Part shown: positions 1-9,343 of the stretch, one piece after another | How the letters are laid out: each line of letters opens with the position of its first letter | How positions within the stretch are numbered: the first letter of the stretch is position 1 | From: Chryseobacterium edaphi | Lineage (GTDB): Bacteria; Bacteroidota; Bacteroidia; Flavobacteriales; Weeksellaceae | Length of the DNA stretch: 64,000 bases | Assembly (NCBI RefSeq): GCF_025628985.1 | Contig: NZ_JAOTEM010000001.1 | Span: 558,001 to 622,000 of the forward strand | Direction of reading: 5' to 3' | Made by a program: the position numbers and the translations under genes | The notes under the pieces: model-generated | What the model was told of the DNA's origin: nothing | What the model saw: only the letters and a program-made list of their open reading frames with translations | The model's database searches: none

Positions 1-56
1 TGAACCGGTCCGTTTGCGTATGGCAATGCCGCCGTAATCATCTTTTTGTTTGACAT
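1..56 (-). CDS. metG: Methionyl-tRNA synthetase, N-terminal fragment
   Basis: Only the first 18 codons lie in the window, and the gene runs off its left edge on the minus strand. The translation begins MSNKKMITAALPYANGPVH. It carries the A-L-P-Y-A-N-G-P motif at the start of the class I Rossmann fold of methionyl-tRNA synthetase, just before the family's HIGH-type signature. The enzyme charges tRNA-Met with methionine in the cytoplasm. A TATCTTTG box lies 22 nt upstream of the ATG. The motif is diagnostic despite the short stretch; the rest of the protein cannot be judged. Confidence 0.85.
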   Translation of the reverse strand, partial: MSNKKMITAALPYANGPV

Positions 57-78
57 TTATAGTATAGTTTTAAGTCTG

Positions 79-86
79 CAAAGATA
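79..86 (-). promoter_or_regulatory. -7 promoter box (TATCTTTG) for metG
   Basis: On the minus strand this reads TATCTTTG, a perfect match to the Bacteroidota TAnnTTTG element. It ends 22 nt before the metG ATG. I did not see a TTTG -33 box at the usual 19-nt spacing, so the call rests on the -7 box. Confidence 0.55.
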
Positions 87-166
87 AAGATTATTTGCCA
101 AAAACACTTTCATGCAAAATCTTAATGTGAAAATTACAAAAATGAGATAAATATCCAGATATCTTG

Positions 167-182
167 TTAAACAAACGTTTAA
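167..182. promoter_or_regulatory. Possible LacI-type operator upstream of susC
   Basis: TTAAAC-AAAC-GTTTAA is an inverted repeat whose right side contains the palindrome AAACGTTT (173-180). LacI-family regulators typically bind palindromes with a central CG of this kind. The same core occurs in the perfect palindrome upstream of the GH13 gene at 9344-9355, which suggests one regulator for both. No LacI gene lies in the window. Confidence 0.35.
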
Positions 183-339
183 TTTTTTACTATATGTTAA
201 CCCTATATTATGTAATGAATAATTTAATATAAACAATTGTTTTTCAATGTACTAACATGAAACAATGGATTAATTTACAAAATATTAACTTAATATTATA
301 TAATTTTATGATAATTGTAATTTTTTTTTAAATTGCAAG

Positions 340-357
340 ACTGCTTTGGCAGTTTTT
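340..357 (+). promoter_or_regulatory. Hairpin with T tract in the susC leader
   Basis: ACTGC-TTTG-GCAGT followed by TTTT forms a 5-bp stem with a short U tract, 35 nt before the susC start. It resembles a weak terminator or attenuator. It also looks like a shortened form of the hairpin that ends the susCDE run near 5859. The stem is short, so its function is uncertain. Confidence 0.3.
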
Positions 358-391
358 ATCAAACAAAAGAAACTATATAAAAATAATATTT

Positions 392-3112
392 GTGAAAAAT
401 TTTACAACCGTATTAAAAATTGCACCTGCATTTTTATTGGCAAGCTCCATGATGCACGCGCAGACACAAGACTCTACAACTAAGGAGAAAAAAATCGAGG
501 AAGTTGTATTGATCGGGTATGGAAAGCAGAAGAAAGAGGATCTTACAGGTTCTATTACTTCGGTTTCATCTAAAGATTTTAATGGAGGAGCTACAAGTCC
601 TGCACAGTTAATTCAGGGTAAAACTCCCGGAGTTCAAATAACAACAAACAGTGGTGCGCCAGGTGCGGGAAGCTCTATAAGAATTAGAGGAATCGGTACA
701 TTAAATGGTTCTCAGGCACCTTTGATTGTTATTGATGGAGTTCCACAAGATTTTAACGGTATTTCGGGAGCATCAGATCCGTTATCATTAATCAATCCGA
801 ATGATATTGAAACGTTTGATATTTTAAAGGATGCTTCTTCTACTGCAATTTATGGAAACAGAGCTTCTAATGGGGTTATTTTGATCACAACAAAAAAAGG
901 TACAACAGGAAAATTTAAAATAAACTTTTCTACCCTCGCATCAGTTTCTACAAAAATGGGAAATGTAGATGTTTTGGGAGCTGATGAGTTCCGTGCCTTT
1001 GTAAATCAATATGCGACAGATCCTTATAAGGCTAAATTAGGAAATTCTGATACCAATTGGCAAGATTTAATTTATCAACAAGCGTGGGGAACAGATAATA
1101 ATCTATCTTTATCTGGAGGGGTTAAGAATCTACCTTACCGTTTATCAGTTGGTTACAACGAGCAAAATGGTATTGTAAAAACAAACTCTTTCAGAAGAAC
1201 TTCAGTAGGTTTAAATTTGAGCCCAAAGTACTTTGATAATCATTTGTCTTTTAATGTAAATGCTAAGGGTACTTTTACAGACAATCAGTTTCCTGCGGGT
1301 GGCGTGATCGGAAGTGCCACATATTTTGACCCAACACAACCTGTTTATTCAGGAAATTCAAATTATGGAGGTTATTACGAATGGCTTTTGAATGGAGGTT
1401 TGAACGTAAATGCTAACGCCAACCCTTTAGGGCAATTAGAAGGTACAAGAGATGTCTCTTCAGTCTGGAGATTTTTGGGAAATATTCAGGCAGATTATAA
1501 ATTTCATTTTTTACCAGATTTGCACTTTAATATCAATGCGGGATATGATTATTCCAAAGGTAATGGTGCAACTAGAGTTAGTGAGTTGTATAAATCTGGT
1601 TTTGCAAACGGAGGTAGCTTCAGAGAATATTCTCAGGAGAAAAAAAATAAATTATTGGAAACGTATTTTAATTACGTGAAAAATATTACAGCTATTAATA
1701 CTAACGTTGATTTGACAGCTGGATATTCTTACCAAAGTTTTGAGAATTCGGTTCCATTTGCTCCAACTTTTACTGGTAAAAATGCTCCTACTATTGGATC
1801 TGATTTTGCTTCGAAACAAGTTTTACTATCATTTTTCGGAAGGGGTATTTTTACATTTAATAACAAATATATCATTTCAGCATCTATAAGAAGAGATGGA
1901 TCGTCAAAATTCTTTAATGGAACCAAAGATAATGTATGGGGAGATTTTATAGGAGTTTCAGGTGCATGGAAAATTAATGAAGAGAATTTTTTAAAAGATT
2001 CAGGAATTAGTACTTTAAAATTGAGAGCAGGATGGGGACAGACCGGGAATCAGGAGATTGGTGGTAATTATCCTGCTTTTGCAGCATATGGCATAAGTCA
2101 AGGTGGTGCGCAGTATCAATTTGGCAATCAATATTATTTCATGTATCGTCCACAAATCTACAATCCGTTACTTACATGGGAAACTACAGAAACTACAAAT
2201 TTAGGATTAGACTTCGGATTTGCGAATAACAGAATATTTGGCTCTGTAGATGTTTTTGATAAAAAAGTAAAAGATTTACTTGGAAATGTACCAATTGCTG
2301 CAGGAGATTTGAGCAACTTTAATAATTTAAATGTTGGTGATATGAGAGTAAAAGGAATAGAAGCATCACTAACAGTTGTTCCTGTAAAAACAGAAAATAC
2401 AAGATGGGAAGTTTCAGCTAACATAACACATTATAATTCTGAAGTTACCAAATTAATTAATGGTGCAAATGATACTTATAATGTTCAGATTGGTGCTATT
2501 TCAGGAGGTGTCGGTAATACAATTCAGGCACACGCAGTAGGTTACCAACCTTACTCTTTTTATGTCTATCAACAAGTGTATGATGCAAGTGGAAAGCCTT
2601 TAGAAGGCGTGTATGTAGATAGAAATAATGACGGTCAGATTTCTGCTTCAGATAAATATTACAGCCATTCTACACAACCTGATGCTATTTTAGGCTTTAA
2701 TACGAAATTTACTCACAAAAATTTTGATATAGGATTTAGCGCAAGAGCAGTTTTAGGAAATTATGTTTACAATAATGCATCTTCAAACTCTTCCTTACAG
2801 TCTGCTTCTACTAACGAATATTTACAAAACGTATATTCTACAGCGGGACAATATCAATTCGCAACCCCACAATTGTTTTCTGATATTTATATAGAAGATG
2901 CTTCTTTCTTTAGATTGGATAACATTAATGCTGGGTACAACTTTAAAGGTATTTTTAACTCAAAGGGCAACTTAAGAGTATATGCATTATTGCAGAATGT
3001 TTTTGTAATTACAAAATATTCAGGTATTGATCCGGAAATTTTTGGAAATATTGATAATGGTTATTATCAAATGCCAAAGGTATATTCATTAGGTTTTAAC
3101 TTTCAATTTTAA
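392..3112 (+). CDS. SusC/RagA-family TonB-dependent outer-membrane oligosaccharide importer
   Basis: This 906-residue outer-membrane beta-barrel imports glycans, here probably maltodextrins, using TonB energy. A signal peptide (about residues 1-24, ending in MMHAQ) is followed by a TonB box region (EEVVLIGYGKQ), a plug domain (about 45-170, with the G-IRIRG and ILKDASS-IYG-R--NGVILITTKKG motifs typical of SusC) and the barrel, ending in an aromatic terminus (GFNFQF). The usual N-terminal carboxypeptidase-D-like domain is absent: the TonB box follows the signal peptide directly, which explains the below-average length. The start is GTG; the first in-frame ATG (451) would truncate the signal peptide. 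A SusD gene follows after 6 nt, so the two are surely co-transcribed and form one complex. Confidence 0.93.
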   Translation: MKNFTTVLKIAPAFLLASSMMHAQTQDSTTKEKKIEEVVLIGYGKQKKEDLTGSITSVSSKDFNGGATSPAQLIQGKTPGVQITTNSGAPGAGSSIRIRGIGTLNGSQAPLIVIDGVPQDFNGISGASDPLSLINPNDIETFDILKDASSTAIYGNRASNGVILITTKKGTTGKFKINFSTLASVSTKMGNVDVLGADEFRAFVNQYATDPYKAKLGNSDTNWQDLIYQQAWGTDNNLSLSGGVKNLPYRLSVGYNEQNGIVKTNSFRRTSVGLNLSPKYFDNHLSFNVNAKGTFTDNQFPAGGVIGSATYFDPTQPVYSGNSNYGGYYEWLLNGGLNVNANANPLGQLEGTRDVSSVWRFLGNIQADYKFHFLPDLHFNINAGYDYSKGNGATRVSELYKSGFANGGSFREYSQEKKNKLLETYFNYVKNITAINTNVDLTAGYSYQSFENSVPFAPTFTGKNAPTIGSDFASKQVLLSFFGRGIFTFNNKYIISASIRRDGSSKFFNGTKDNVWGDFIGVSGAWKINEENFLKDSGISTLKLRAGWGQTGNQEIGGNYPAFAAYGISQGGAQYQFGNQYYFMYRPQIYNPLLTWETTETTNLGLDFGFANNRIFGSVDVFDKKVKDLLGNVPIAAGDLSNFNNLNVGDMRVKGIEASLTVVPVKTENTRWEVSANITHYNSEVTKLINGANDTYNVQIGAISGGVGNTIQAHAVGYQPYSFYVYQQVYDASGKPLEGVYVDRNNDGQISASDKYYSHSTQPDAILGFNTKFTHKNFDIGFSARAVLGNYVYNNASSNSSLQSASTNEYLQNVYSTAGQYQFATPQLFSDIYIEDASFFRLDNINAGYNFKGIFNSKGNLRVYALLQNVFVITKYSGIDPEIFGNIDNGYYQMPKVYSLGFNFQF

Positions 3113-3118
3113 ATTATC

Positions 3119-4708
3119 ATGAAGAAAAATAAATATAAAATCAAAATAATAGCTGCTGTTTTTGCTGCTTCAGCTCTTTTCTCATCAATCTCTTGTGTTG
3201 ATGATCTAGAACAAGTTCCTATCACTGACGTTACGTCCCTTAGTGTATTTCAGGACTTTGCAAATTATCCTTCAGCTTTAGCAAAAGTATATGGTGGTTT
3301 TGCAAATGGCGGTCAGGAAAGTAATGGTGGAAATTCTGATGTTGGAGGTATTGATGGAAACTTTTCTCAATACACAAGAATTTTGCACACATTACAATGT
3401 CTTCCTACTGATGAAGCTGTAATTGCATGGAACGATGGTACTTTACAGACAATACATAAGATGACTTGGGATTCTTCTAATGAATTTGTAAGCGGTATGT
3501 ATTACAGACTTTATACTGAAATTGCATTCTGTAATGAATTTATCAGGAATACAACTGATGAAAAATTGGCATCGAATAATATTACTGGTGCAAATCTTAC
3601 AGAAGCTAAATATATGCACGCTGAAGCCAGATATTTACGTGCATTAGCATATTACCATGCCTTAGATTTATTTGGAAATGTTCCTTTTGTAACTGAAAAC
3701 AATTATCTTCCAGGTTCCACAACTCCTCCTCCAAGAACTACGAGAGCCGAATTATTTAATTATGTTGAATCTGAACTTTTAGCTTGTGAACAATTATTAA
3801 AAGCTCCTAAAGCTAATCAGTATGGTAGAGCAGATCAGGCAGCAGTTTGGGCATTGTTGGCAAGATTATATCTGAACTCACAAGTTTATAATAATACCAA
3901 TCATTATACAGATTGTATTACATATTCTAAAAAAGTAATTTCTGCAGGTTATGGATTGAAAGGAAAATACGGAGATTTATTTTTAGCAGACAATGATAAA
4001 AATAATCCTGAATCAATTTTCACGGTCAATTTTGACGGTCAGAGAACTCAAACATCAGGAGGAACAACCTATTTGGTTCATGCTGCAGTAGGTGGTACGA
4101 TGCCTGCGAATCAATTTGGTATCAATGGTGGATGGAGTGGTCTTAGAACAACTTCTTCTTATGTAGGATTGTTCAATGATAATAATGATCAAAGAAGAAA
4201 TTTTTATACAAGCGGACAAAACCTTGAAATTAATGATCTAGGAAGTTTTAATGATGGTTATGCTTTCGTAAAATACAAAAATTTAACAAGTACAGGAACT
4301 GCAGGATCAGATAATTCAGGGAATTTCTGTGATGCAGATATACCAATGTTTAGATTAGCGGATGTGTACCTAATGTATGCTGAAGCAGTTCTCAGAGGAG
4401 GCTCGGGCGGTGATCCTGTCACAGCTTTAGGGTATGTAAATGCTCTAAGAACAAGAGCTGGAGCTGCGCCCGCAACTTCAATTACAACAGATTATATTCT
4501 TGACGAAAGAGGTAGAGAATTGGGATGGGAATTGACGAGAAGAACTGACCTTATAAGATACGGAAAATTCACAACAGGAACATATCTTTGGGCTTGGAAA
4601 GGTGGAGTTAAAGCAGGTAAAGCAGTAGAAAGTTTTAGAAATCTTTATCCAATCCCAGCAAAGGATATTGTTGCAAATCCTAATTTAATTCAAAATCCAG
4701 GTTATTAA
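3119..4708 (+). CDS. SusD/RagB-family surface glycan-binding lipoprotein
   Basis: This 529-residue lipoprotein is the lid partner of the SusC barrel and captures oligosaccharide at the cell surface. The signal peptide ends in the lipobox FSSISC (Cys26). The following VDDLE is acidic, as expected for the Bacteroidota lipoprotein export signal. Typical SusD features are the helical TPR region with EAR(Y/F)LRA-AYY at about 165-180, the RTTRAELFNYVESEL segment and the C-terminal RGRELGWEL-RR-DLIRYGKF motif near 460-485. It lies 6 nt after susC and 20 nt before the SusE-like gene. The specificity for starch-type glucans is inferred from the neighbouring GH97 and GH13 enzymes. Confidence 0.93.
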   Translation: MKKNKYKIKIIAAVFAASALFSSISCVDDLEQVPITDVTSLSVFQDFANYPSALAKVYGGFANGGQESNGGNSDVGGIDGNFSQYTRILHTLQCLPTDEAVIAWNDGTLQTIHKMTWDSSNEFVSGMYYRLYTEIAFCNEFIRNTTDEKLASNNITGANLTEAKYMHAEARYLRALAYYHALDLFGNVPFVTENNYLPGSTTPPPRTTRAELFNYVESELLACEQLLKAPKANQYGRADQAAVWALLARLYLNSQVYNNTNHYTDCITYSKKVISAGYGLKGKYGDLFLADNDKNNPESIFTVNFDGQRTQTSGGTTYLVHAAVGGTMPANQFGINGGWSGLRTTSSYVGLFNDNNDQRRNFYTSGQNLEINDLGSFNDGYAFVKYKNLTSTGTAGSDNSGNFCDADIPMFRLADVYLMYAEAVLRGGSGGDPVTALGYVNALRTRAGAAPATSITTDYILDERGRELGWELTRRTDLIRYGKFTTGTYLWAWKGGVKAGKAVESFRNLYPIPAKDIVANPNLIQNPGY

Positions 4709-4728
4709 TTTTAAAAACGTAATTTAAA

Positions 4729-5808
4729 ATGAAAAATTTATTAAAAATATTTAGTATCGTGTTGATAGGATTTTTGCTATCTTCTTGCGAAAAAGATGAT
4801 GATATGCCTGTTTTAGGTGAAGGTACAACTCCTGTATTATCATCTAATAAATCAGCAGTTGTTTTATTAAATACTGATGCATCAAATGAAGCTGTTTTAT
4901 TTAACTGGATAAATTCAGATTATGGTGTAAGCATTCAGTTGACAAATCAGTTAGAGTTTGCATTAAAAGGGACTAATTTTTCATCTCCAAAAACTATAAG
5001 TCTATCGGCTGGAGAAAAAAAATACAGTATGACAGTTAATGATCTGAACAATATGGTTCTTGCTCTTGGTGCAACTACTGTAACAGCTACAGATATTGAA
5101 ATAAGATTAAAGTCTGCAATATCAACAAGAACACACTATTCTAATGTTATTTCTTTAAAAGTTACTCCTTTTATTTTAGGTCCGGTTTACACCTATACTG
5201 ATTTGTATTTGATTGGTGATGCTACAGCAGGAGCTTGGGATAATACCGCTTCAAATGCCAAAATTTACCCGCTACTTAAATCTGCTACTCCTGGTATATA
5301 TACATACACTGGTTTCTTTGCTCAAGGAGGTTTTAAAATGATTAAAACACCTGGAGTTTGGGATCCTCAGTACGGATTGGGATCTTCTGCAGGATTATTA
5401 AGTACAAGCGGTGGTTCTGGAAATATTACAGTTGTTGGTTCAGGATATTATAAGTTAACAATAAATACTACGGCATTAACTTATACATTTACATCTGTTG
5501 CAGCACCTACCACTACATATACGTCCATATCAATGATAGGCACAGCCTCAGGAGATTGGAATACTGATGTTGATATGCAGCAATCAACTTTTGATCCTCA
5601 TGTATGGGTGAAAAAAAATGTTATGCTTAGTTCCGGAGAATTAAAGTTCAGAGCAAATCATGCTTGGACTACGAACTGGGGGGTGGCTCAACAGTATTTT
5701 GGAACAGCAGCAGTAGGAGGTGGAAATATTCCTGTTGCAACAACTTTCAATTATAATGTTTATTTTAATGATATGACTGGAGATTTTTCAGTTATACCAG
5801 TGAATTAA
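4729..5808 (+). CDS. SusE/SusF-like starch-binding outer-membrane lipoprotein
   Basis: This 359-residue lipoprotein has its lipobox Cys at residue 20 (LLSSCEKDDD), with an acidic export signal after it. An N-terminal SusE-type immunoglobulin-like domain (about 30-145) is followed by two related beta-sandwich modules. These start near DLYLIGDATAGAW (about 160) and SISMIGTASGDW (about 265) and resemble the carbohydrate-binding modules of SusE/SusF. Aromatic residues in both fit glucan binding. It is the third gene of the susC-susD-susE run and probably displays starch-binding sites at the surface. A strong hairpin terminator follows at 5859-5887, so the GH97 gene may be only partly co-transcribed. 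Confidence 0.82.
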   Translation: MKNLLKIFSIVLIGFLLSSCEKDDDMPVLGEGTTPVLSSNKSAVVLLNTDASNEAVLFNWINSDYGVSIQLTNQLEFALKGTNFSSPKTISLSAGEKKYSMTVNDLNNMVLALGATTVTATDIEIRLKSAISTRTHYSNVISLKVTPFILGPVYTYTDLYLIGDATAGAWDNTASNAKIYPLLKSATPGIYTYTGFFAQGGFKMIKTPGVWDPQYGLGSSAGLLSTSGGSGNITVVGSGYYKLTINTTALTYTFTSVAAPTTTYTSISMIGTASGDWNTDVDMQQSTFDPHVWVKKNVMLSSGELKFRANHAWTTNWGVAQQYFGTAAVGGGNIPVATTFNYNVYFNDMTGDFSVIPVN

Positions 5809-5858
5809 AAAACAAATTATAAAATTATATGTATCAAATTACATTAATTTAACAGCAA

Positions 5859-5887
5859 AACTGTTGCTTTACAGCAGCAGTTTTTTT
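5859..5887 (+). terminator. Terminator after the susCDE-like genes
   Basis: AAACTGTTGC and GCAGCAGTTT pair over about 10 bp with one G-U, enclosing TTTACA, and run into a T tract (5879-5887). It lies 50 nt after the SusE-like stop codon and about 28 nt before the GH97 start, so it can separate or attenuate transcription between them. Confidence 0.7.
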
Positions 5888-5914
5888 ATTTTTAAAGTTT
5901 ATAATAAATCTAAC

Positions 5915-8074
5915 ATGAAGAAAATGACAATCGGAGCATTTTTGCTCTCAATGATGTTTGGAGTTGCTGATGCACAGTCTATAAAATCGCCGGACGGAAA
6001 ATTTGAAATGGATTTCCAGTTGAAGCAGGGCGTTCCTTATTACAATCTAAAATTTAACGGGAAAACAGTAGTTGAAGATTCAAAATTGGGATTGAGAATT
6101 TTTAAAGATTCTTCTATTAAATTTGCTTCAGAAATTGCAAAACCTGAAGATGCTAAATTCGATTTAAACAGCGGATTTACAAAAACAGCGGAAAAAACAG
6201 ATTCAAAAAACGAAACCTGGCAGCCGGTTTTAGGTGAAAAGAAAAATTATATCAATAATTATAATGAATTGGCGGTTACGCTGAATCAGGCAAGTACTGA
6301 CAGAAGCATCATTGTTAAATTCAGATTGTTTAATGACGGGTTAGGATTCAGATATGAATTTCCTCAGCAGAAAAATCTGAACTATTTCGTAATCCGTGAA
6401 GAAGATTCTGAAATCGATTTTCCTTCAGACATGAAAGCATGGTGGATGGTTGCAGACTACGATTCTCAAGAATATCAATATCAGGAAACCAAAGTTTCTG
6501 AAATTCCTGGAAGATGGGCAAAAGCTGCAGATGCCAATGCTTCTCAGACTTTAATCAAAAATGCAGTTCAGTCTCCACTGATGCTGAAAGTAGAAGGAAA
6601 AGAACCTTTATATATCAATGTTGCGGAAGCGGCGGTTTTGGATTATCCGGCTTCTCACCTTGAGGTAGATGCTCAGAATTTTAAATTCAAAACCCATCTT
6701 ACAGCCGACAGACAAGGCGCAAAAGGATATATGCAGACTCCGATGGTGACACCTTGGAGAACCATTATTGTAGCTCCGAAAGCTGAAGATGTAATGGCTT
6801 CAAAAATGATTTTTAATCTTAACGAGCCTACAAAATATACCGACACATCTTACATTCACCCTACAAAGTACATGGGAGTTTGGTGGGAAATGATCATAGG
6901 AAAATCTCAGTGGGCATACGGACAACCCGAATCTAATGTGCGTCTTGGGGAAACTGATTTTGCAAAACTGAAACCCAACGGAAATCATGGGGCCAACAAT
7001 ACAAAAGTGAAAGATTATATCGACTTTGCTTCTGAGAATGGTTTTCAGGCACTCTTAATTGAAGGCTGGAATATTGGTTGGGAAGATTGGTTCGGTCGCT
7101 CAAAAGAATATGTTTTTGATTTCATTACTCCATATCCGGATTTTGATATCAAAATGTTAAACGAATATGCTCATTCTAAAGGAATTAAGTTGATTATGCA
7201 CCACGAAACTTCAGGTTCTGCAACGAACTATGAAAGATGGTCTGATAAAGCATTCCAGTTGATGAATAAATATGGTTATGACGCTGTGAAAACAGGTTAT
7301 GTAGGTGATGTGATTCCAAGAGGAGAGCACCATTATTCACAATGGATGATCAATCATTATTACAGAATTGTGGAAAAAGCCAATGAGTACAAAGTAATGG
7401 TTAACTCCCACGAATCGGTTCGTCCTACAGGTGAAAGCCGTACTTATCCAAACTACATTTCTGCTGAAGCAGCTCGTGGAACAGAGTACGAAGCTTTTGG
7501 AGGAAACAATCCTGATCATCAGACGATTCTTCCGTTTACAAGGTGGATGGGAGGTTCTATGGATTACACACCGGGAATTTTCCAGACAAAATTAGATTAC
7601 TATTTCCCTGGAGATAAGCGTTTTGTGAAAACTACTTTAGCAAAACAGCTGGCTCTTTATGTAACGATGTACATGCCGCTTCAGATGGCTGCAGATTTAC
7701 CTGAAAACTACAAAAAGCATATGGATGCTTTCCAGTTTATCAAAGATGTAGCAGCAGATTGGGACGATACAAAAATTTTATCTGCTGAACCGGGAGATTA
7801 CGTTGTTACGGCAAGAAAAGCAAAAGGTACAGAAAACTGGTTTGTTGGCGGAATTACCGACGAAAACAAACGCGAGTACACCGTAGATTTCTCTTTCTTA
7901 GACAAAGGCAAAAAATATGAAGCAACAATCTATGAAGATGGAAAAGATGCTGATTATATCGATAATCCTCAAAGCTACAATATCTACAAAAAGCAGATTA
8001 CAAGCAAGTCGAAAATTCCTTTCAAAATGGTACGAAGTGGTGGTTTTGCCATCACGATCAAACCTGTGAAATAG
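5915..8074 (+). CDS. susB: Glycoside hydrolase family 97, SusB-like alpha-glucosidase
   Basis: This 719-residue secreted or periplasmic enzyme releases glucose from maltooligosaccharides. I chose the ATG at 5915 because it gives a clean signal peptide (MKKMTIGAFLLSMMFGVADAQ); the frame is open upstream to 5864 but that extension overlaps the terminator. The GH97 N-terminal beta-supersandwich (about 25-280) precedes the TIM barrel and a short C-terminal beta domain. Segments matching the inverting SusB subgroup are VKTGYVGD-IPRGEHHYSQW, VNSHE-VRPTGESRTYPN and AARGTEYEAFGGN, which carry the Glu residues used for metal binding and catalysis. The retaining GH97 nucleophile Asp is replaced by Gly (KTGYVGD), as in SusB. 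Confidence 0.93.
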   Translation: MKKMTIGAFLLSMMFGVADAQSIKSPDGKFEMDFQLKQGVPYYNLKFNGKTVVEDSKLGLRIFKDSSIKFASEIAKPEDAKFDLNSGFTKTAEKTDSKNETWQPVLGEKKNYINNYNELAVTLNQASTDRSIIVKFRLFNDGLGFRYEFPQQKNLNYFVIREEDSEIDFPSDMKAWWMVADYDSQEYQYQETKVSEIPGRWAKAADANASQTLIKNAVQSPLMLKVEGKEPLYINVAEAAVLDYPASHLEVDAQNFKFKTHLTADRQGAKGYMQTPMVTPWRTIIVAPKAEDVMASKMIFNLNEPTKYTDTSYIHPTKYMGVWWEMIIGKSQWAYGQPESNVRLGETDFAKLKPNGNHGANNTKVKDYIDFASENGFQALLIEGWNIGWEDWFGRSKEYVFDFITPYPDFDIKMLNEYAHSKGIKLIMHHETSGSATNYERWSDKAFQLMNKYGYDAVKTGYVGDVIPRGEHHYSQWMINHYYRIVEKANEYKVMVNSHESVRPTGESRTYPNYISAEAARGTEYEAFGGNNPDHQTILPFTRWMGGSMDYTPGIFQTKLDYYFPGDKRFVKTTLAKQLALYVTMYMPLQMAADLPENYKKHMDAFQFIKDVAADWDDTKILSAEPGDYVVTARKAKGTENWFVGGITDENKREYTVDFSFLDKGKKYEATIYEDGKDADYIDNPQSYNIYKKQITSKSKIPFKMVRSGGFAITIKPVK

Positions 8075-8113
8075 TAATTTAAGTTTGAGATACGAGATTG
8101 AGTCTGTTTTTCA

Positions 8114-8203
8114 GGAGCTATTTCCCGCTCTCCACTATATCTTTTTTGTTCTCGGGCTTTCAGCCCAAAAACAAAAAAGGATGCCGTTTCGATCAGGGCT
8201 AGG
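8114..8203. repeat. Structured intergenic repeat, copy 1 (possible Flavo-1-like RNA)
   Basis: A hairpin has arms ATCTTTTTTGTT (8139-8150) and AACAAAAAAGGAT with a nested GGGCTTTCAGCCC loop. It is flanked by conserved sequence: GAGCTATTTCCCGCTCTCC on the left and GCCGTTTCGATCAGGGCTAGG on the right. Copy 2 at 20557-20673 shares both flanks and the T/A arms but has a completely different loop. Conserved flanks with a variable apical stem suggest a structured RNA. I think it may belong to the Flavo-1 RNA class of flavobacteria, but I cannot check this. Confidence 0.5.
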
Positions 8204-8221
8204 AAAGACTGCCTATTTATA

Positions 8222-8263
8222 AAACTTTGTCAGGGTTTAAAAGCTCTGACAAAGTTTTTTTTT
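8222..8263 (+). terminator. Strong hairpin terminator before the SBF-like gene
   Basis: AAACTTTGTCAG and CTGACAAAGTTT form a perfect 12-bp stem around a 12-nt loop, followed by a T tract to 8263. It ends transcription from the GH97 side about 28 nt before the SBF-like gene. The arms are self-complementary and A/T-flanked, so it could act on both strands. Confidence 0.75.
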
Positions 8264-8291
8264 GTAAATTGAATTTTTAAAATTCTTACCG

Positions 8292-9287
8292 ATGAAGTTG
8301 ATGGCGACGGTATTCAACAAGCAGAATATTTTTCTGCTCCTGTTGATCGTAATGGTCTTGATGGCAAAACTAATTCCTTTTCACGAATCTTATAAACAGT
8401 ATTTTAATCTAGCCGGTTTTATCGATTGGGGAATAGCCGGGATTTTCCTTCTGTACGGATTAAAATTAAACTTGAAAGAAGTTGTAAAAGACGTTTCCAA
8501 TTGGAAATTGCATCTTCTGATACAGTCAGGAACATTTATCATTTTCCCGTTATTGGTTTTGGTTTTTTATCCTTTTATCAAAGATTCGGAGTATTATAAC
8601 ATTTGGCTTTCAGTATTTTTTCTGGCAAGTCTGCCTTCAACGGTTTCATCTTCCGTGGTAATGGTTTCTATTGCAAAAGGGAATGTAACTTCAGCAATTT
8701 TCAACGCTTCCATTTCTGGACTGATCGGGATTGTGATGACTCCGCTTTTGATGAGCTTTTTCCTGAATTCAAACTCAGAAACCGGAAATCAGAGTGAAAT
8801 TATTCAGCAGCTTTTAATCAAAGTTTTACTTCCGATTGTTCTGGGAGTTTTATTAAATCCTTTTCTGAAAAAATGGGTGACAAAATATTCAAACATCATC
8901 GCAGAATTCGATAGACTGATTATTCTTTTAATTGTTTATGAAAGCTTCTCAACGGCATTTATAGAAAATATTTTTGTTTCTGTTCCGTCAATTGTTTTTC
9001 TTGTATTGGCGTTAAGTGTTGTGTTTTTATTTTTCACAGTTTATTATCTCTTGAAATTCATTGCAACAAAATTAAAATTTAAACCAAAAGATATCATTAC
9101 TACAACATTTTGCGGTTCAAAAAAATCTCTCGTTCACGGAAGTCTTTTCCTGCTGGTTTTAGGAATTCCTAATGATAAGAAAGTACTTTTTCTACTTCCT
9201 GTCATGATTTATCATAGTTTTCAGCTTTTCTATGTAAGTTGGCTCGCAAATAAAATTGCAAAAAGAATGAAGGATGTTGAGGTGTGA
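8292..9287 (+). CDS. SBF-like (bile acid:sodium symporter superfamily) membrane transporter
   Basis: This 331-residue integral membrane protein has about nine or ten hydrophobic segments (for example IFLLLLIVMVLMAKLIP near 12, and IDWGIAGIFLLYGLKL). It contains the SBF-like signatures S-PST-SSSVVMVSIAKGNV-SAIFNASIS (about 118-142) and TTTFCGSKKSLVHGS (about 275-290). The pattern fits the YfeH-like branch of the bile acid:Na+ symporter superfamily; the substrate is unknown. It sits between the GH97 and GH13 genes but is set off by a strong terminator, so a role in maltodextrin use is uncertain. The start ATG at 8292 has another possible ATG three codons in. Confidence 0.75.
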   Translation: MKLMATVFNKQNIFLLLLIVMVLMAKLIPFHESYKQYFNLAGFIDWGIAGIFLLYGLKLNLKEVVKDVSNWKLHLLIQSGTFIIFPLLVLVFYPFIKDSEYYNIWLSVFFLASLPSTVSSSVVMVSIAKGNVTSAIFNASISGLIGIVMTPLLMSFFLNSNSETGNQSEIIQQLLIKVLLPIVLGVLLNPFLKKWVTKYSNIIAEFDRLIILLIVYESFSTAFIENIFVSVPSIVFLVLALSVVFLFFTVYYLLKFIATKLKFKPKDIITTTFCGSKKSLVHGSLFLLVLGIPNDKKVLFLLPVMIYHSFQLFYVSWLANKIAKRMKDVEV

Positions 9288-9343
9288 AAAATATATTTGA
9301 TTATCTTTAAATTTAAGAATTTTATTTTCAGAAATAATTATTA

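Larger units (their letters stand above)
57..391. other. Divergent intergenic region between metG and susC
   Basis: This very AT-rich stretch of about 335 nt separates divergent metG and susC. It holds the metG -7 box (79-86), a palindromic AAACGTTT site (167-182) that may be a LacI-family operator, and a small hairpin with a T tract (340-357) in the presumed susC leader. No perfect TAnnTTTG box was found for susC; TAATATTTG at 384-392 is one base off. No gene is visible. Confidence 0.6.

Noticed and set aside
340..357. True terminator upstream of susC
   Set aside because: The 5-bp stem is too short to call a terminator confidently. It is kept only as a leader hairpin.
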